Source: Bacteroidales bacterium UBA1757
GTDB taxonomy: Bacteria; Bacteroidota; Bacteroidia; Bacteroidales; UBA1402
NCBI GenBank assembly: GCA_002315625.1
Contig: DCHH01000119.1
Location: forward strand, 1-16,058
DNA: 16,058 bases
Direction: 5' to 3'
Within the stretch, counting starts at the first letter, position 1. Every line of letters starts with the position of its first letter. Below the pieces are notes generated by a model that searched no databases, was not told the DNA's origin, and saw nothing but the letters and a program-made list of their open reading frames with translations. Both the position numbers and the translations under genes were made by a program. Positions 14,851 to 16,058 of this stretch are shown here, piece by piece.

Positions 14851-16058
14851 TTATTCTGTGTAGCGTTCGATGGTCTGCTCGCGGTCGGGACCGACGGAGA
14901 CTATTTTGATGCGGACACCCAGTTCGTCCTCGAGGAAGCTCAGGTAGTTGTTGAACTCTTCGGGGAACTCGTCCTCCGATTTCATCTGGCTCATGGGAGT
15001 GTTCCAGCCTGGAATTTCGGCATAAACCGGTTCGATTTCGCCGTCTATGCTGAATGGGAAATCTTCGGTCTCAACGCCGTTAATCTTGTAGGCCACGCAA
15101 GCCTTGATGGTGTCGAAGCCGTCGAGGACATCGCTCTTCATCATAATAAGGTCTGTCACACCGTCTATCATAACGGCATAACGCAGAGCCACCAGGTCAA
15201 TCCATCCGCAGCGGCGCGGACGCCCTGTCACACTGCCGTACTCGTAGCCGGCATCGCGAAGCTTCTGGCCTGTCTCATCCAGCAGTTCTGTGGGGAACGG
15301 ACCGCTGCCAACGCGTGTGCAGTATGCCTTGAAAATACCATAGACGTGGTTGATGGTCTGGGGAGCGATGCCCAGTCCCGAGCAGGCACCGGCACAGATT
15401 GTGTTGGATGATGTTACGAATGGATAAGAGCCGAAATCGATGTCGAGCATAGTGCCCTGAGCACCTTCGCAAAGTACCTTGCGACCTTCTTTGAGAGCCT
15501 TGTTGATGTAGTGTTCGCTGTCGATGAACTCGAACTGCTTCATGCGCTCAATTCCCTCGAACCATGCCTTTTCAAGTTCGGCAAGTTTGGCCATATCGGC
15601 GGGGAAACCCATCTGTGAAAGAAGGGTGAGGTGACGGTCACGGTGCTCGGCGTACTTTGTCTGGAAATTCTCCAGGATGTCGCCGACGCGAAGGCCGTTG
15701 CGGCTGATTTTGTCAGTATAGGTCGGACCGATGCCGCGTCCTGTGGTGCCGATTTTGCCGCTTCCCTTAGCCGCTTCATTGGCGGCATCAATCAGGCGGT
15801 GGGTCGGAAGGATAAGGTGAGCCTTCTTCGAGATTTTCAGCCTGCCGGTCAGCTGGTGGCCGCTGGCGGAAAGCTCGTCAATTTCTTTCTTGAACTCGGC
15901 GGGGTCAAGAACGACACCGTTGCCTATGACATTGATTTTGTTTCCCTGGAATATTCCCGAAGGGACAGAGCGGAGAATGTATTTCTTGCCCTCAAACTCA
16001 AGGGTATGTCCGGCGTTGGGACCGCCCTGGAAGCGGCATACGATTTCATAACCCGGGG
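14851..16058 (-). CDS. purA: Adenylosuccinate synthetase, 5' end cut off by the window
   Basis: PurA joins IMP and aspartate using GTP, the first step from IMP to AMP. The frame stays open to the window edge; 401 codons are visible, beginning PGYEIVCRFQGGPNAGHT. Only the N-terminal ~25 residues, with the GDEGKGK loop, are missing, as the family length is about 423-430. An internal Met at 15612 is not the start, because family sequence continues upstream of it (GNGVVLDPAEF, KKAHLILPTHR, GTTGRGIGPTYTDK). Further motifs are QGTMLDIDFGSYPFVTSSNT and VTGRPRRCGWIDL. It is the most upstream visible gene of the minus-strand operon, so the promoter lies outside the window. Confidence 0.97.
   Translation of the reverse strand, partial: PGYEIVCRFQGGPNAGHTLEFEGKKYILRSVPSGIFQGNKINVIGNGVVLDPAEFKKEIDELSASGHQLTGRLKISKKAHLILPTHRLIDAANEAAKGSGKIGTTGRGIGPTYTDKISRNGLRVGDILENFQTKYAEHRDRHLTLLSQMGFPADMAKLAELEKAWFEGIERMKQFEFIDSEHYINKALKEGRKVLCEGAQGTMLDIDFGSYPFVTSSNTICAGACSGLGIAPQTINHVYGIFKAYCTRVGSGPFPTELLDETGQKLRDAGYEYGSVTGRPRRCGWIDLVALRYAVMIDGVTDLIMMKSDVLDGFDTIKACVAYKINGVETEDFPFSIDGEIEPVYAEIPGWNTPMSQMKSEDEFPEEFNNYLSFLEDELGVRIKIVSVGPDREQTIERYTE

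Noticed and set aside
14851..15612. Treating purA as a 253-residue gene starting at Met 15612
   Set aside because: Conserved PurA sequence continues in frame upstream to the window edge (148 more codons), so that Met is internal.

Overview
The window looks like chromosomal DNA from a member of the Bacteroidales, probably a gut or rumen Prevotellaceae/Bacteroidaceae-type organism. The grounds are: promoter -7 boxes of the Bacteroidetes form TAnnTTTG (one with a matching TTTG box 20 bp upstream); few Shine-Dalgarno-like leaders; short AsnA, 446-residue Pgi and GpsA proteins that read like Bacteroidales versions; and Sec/lipoprotein-type xylan side-chain enzymes. The genus is inference.

Left part (1-2740, mostly + strand). 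A divergent promoter region sits between a cut-off minus-strand reading frame that looks like a membrane protein and asnA (ammonia-dependent asparagine synthetase). asnA is followed after 1 nt by ung (uracil-DNA glycosylase) and after 27 nt by a small secreted beta-barrel-like protein. A perfect 23-bp inverted repeat follows.

Middle (2741-7000). Two xylan side-chain enzymes face each other: a GH67 alpha-glucuronidase lipoprotein (+) and a secreted two-headed esterase (-) with an SGNH/CE6-like domain, an immunoglobulin-like/CBM48-like linker domain and a CE1-type alpha/beta-hydrolase domain. Together they would remove (methyl)glucuronic acid and acyl groups from xylan fragments. No SusC/SusD, regulator or xylanase is present in the window.

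Intergenic block (6899-7472). It holds the esterase promoter, three tandem ~31-bp palindromic repeats plus a diverged fourth, a 138-bp inverted duplication carrying one intrinsic terminator per strand, and a tRNA-Gly(CCC) gene with a textbook Bacteroidetes promoter.

Right part (7473-16058, all minus strand). Transcription runs right to left through purA (5' end outside the window), hisS, lysS, gpsA, pgi, a HAD-family phosphatase and a clostripain-family (C11) lipoprotein peptidase. Gaps are 3, 12, 6, 51 and 15 nt, and the last two genes overlap by 8 nt. This is a housekeeping operon (AMP synthesis, two class II aminoacyl-tRNA synthetases, glycerol-3-phosphate for lipids, glycolysis) with two accessory genes at its tail.

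I did not find a new multi-gene system. The least explained material is the intergenic architecture at 6998-7303, the 23-bp hairpin at 2682-2734, and the coupling of the peptidase to the housekeeping operon.
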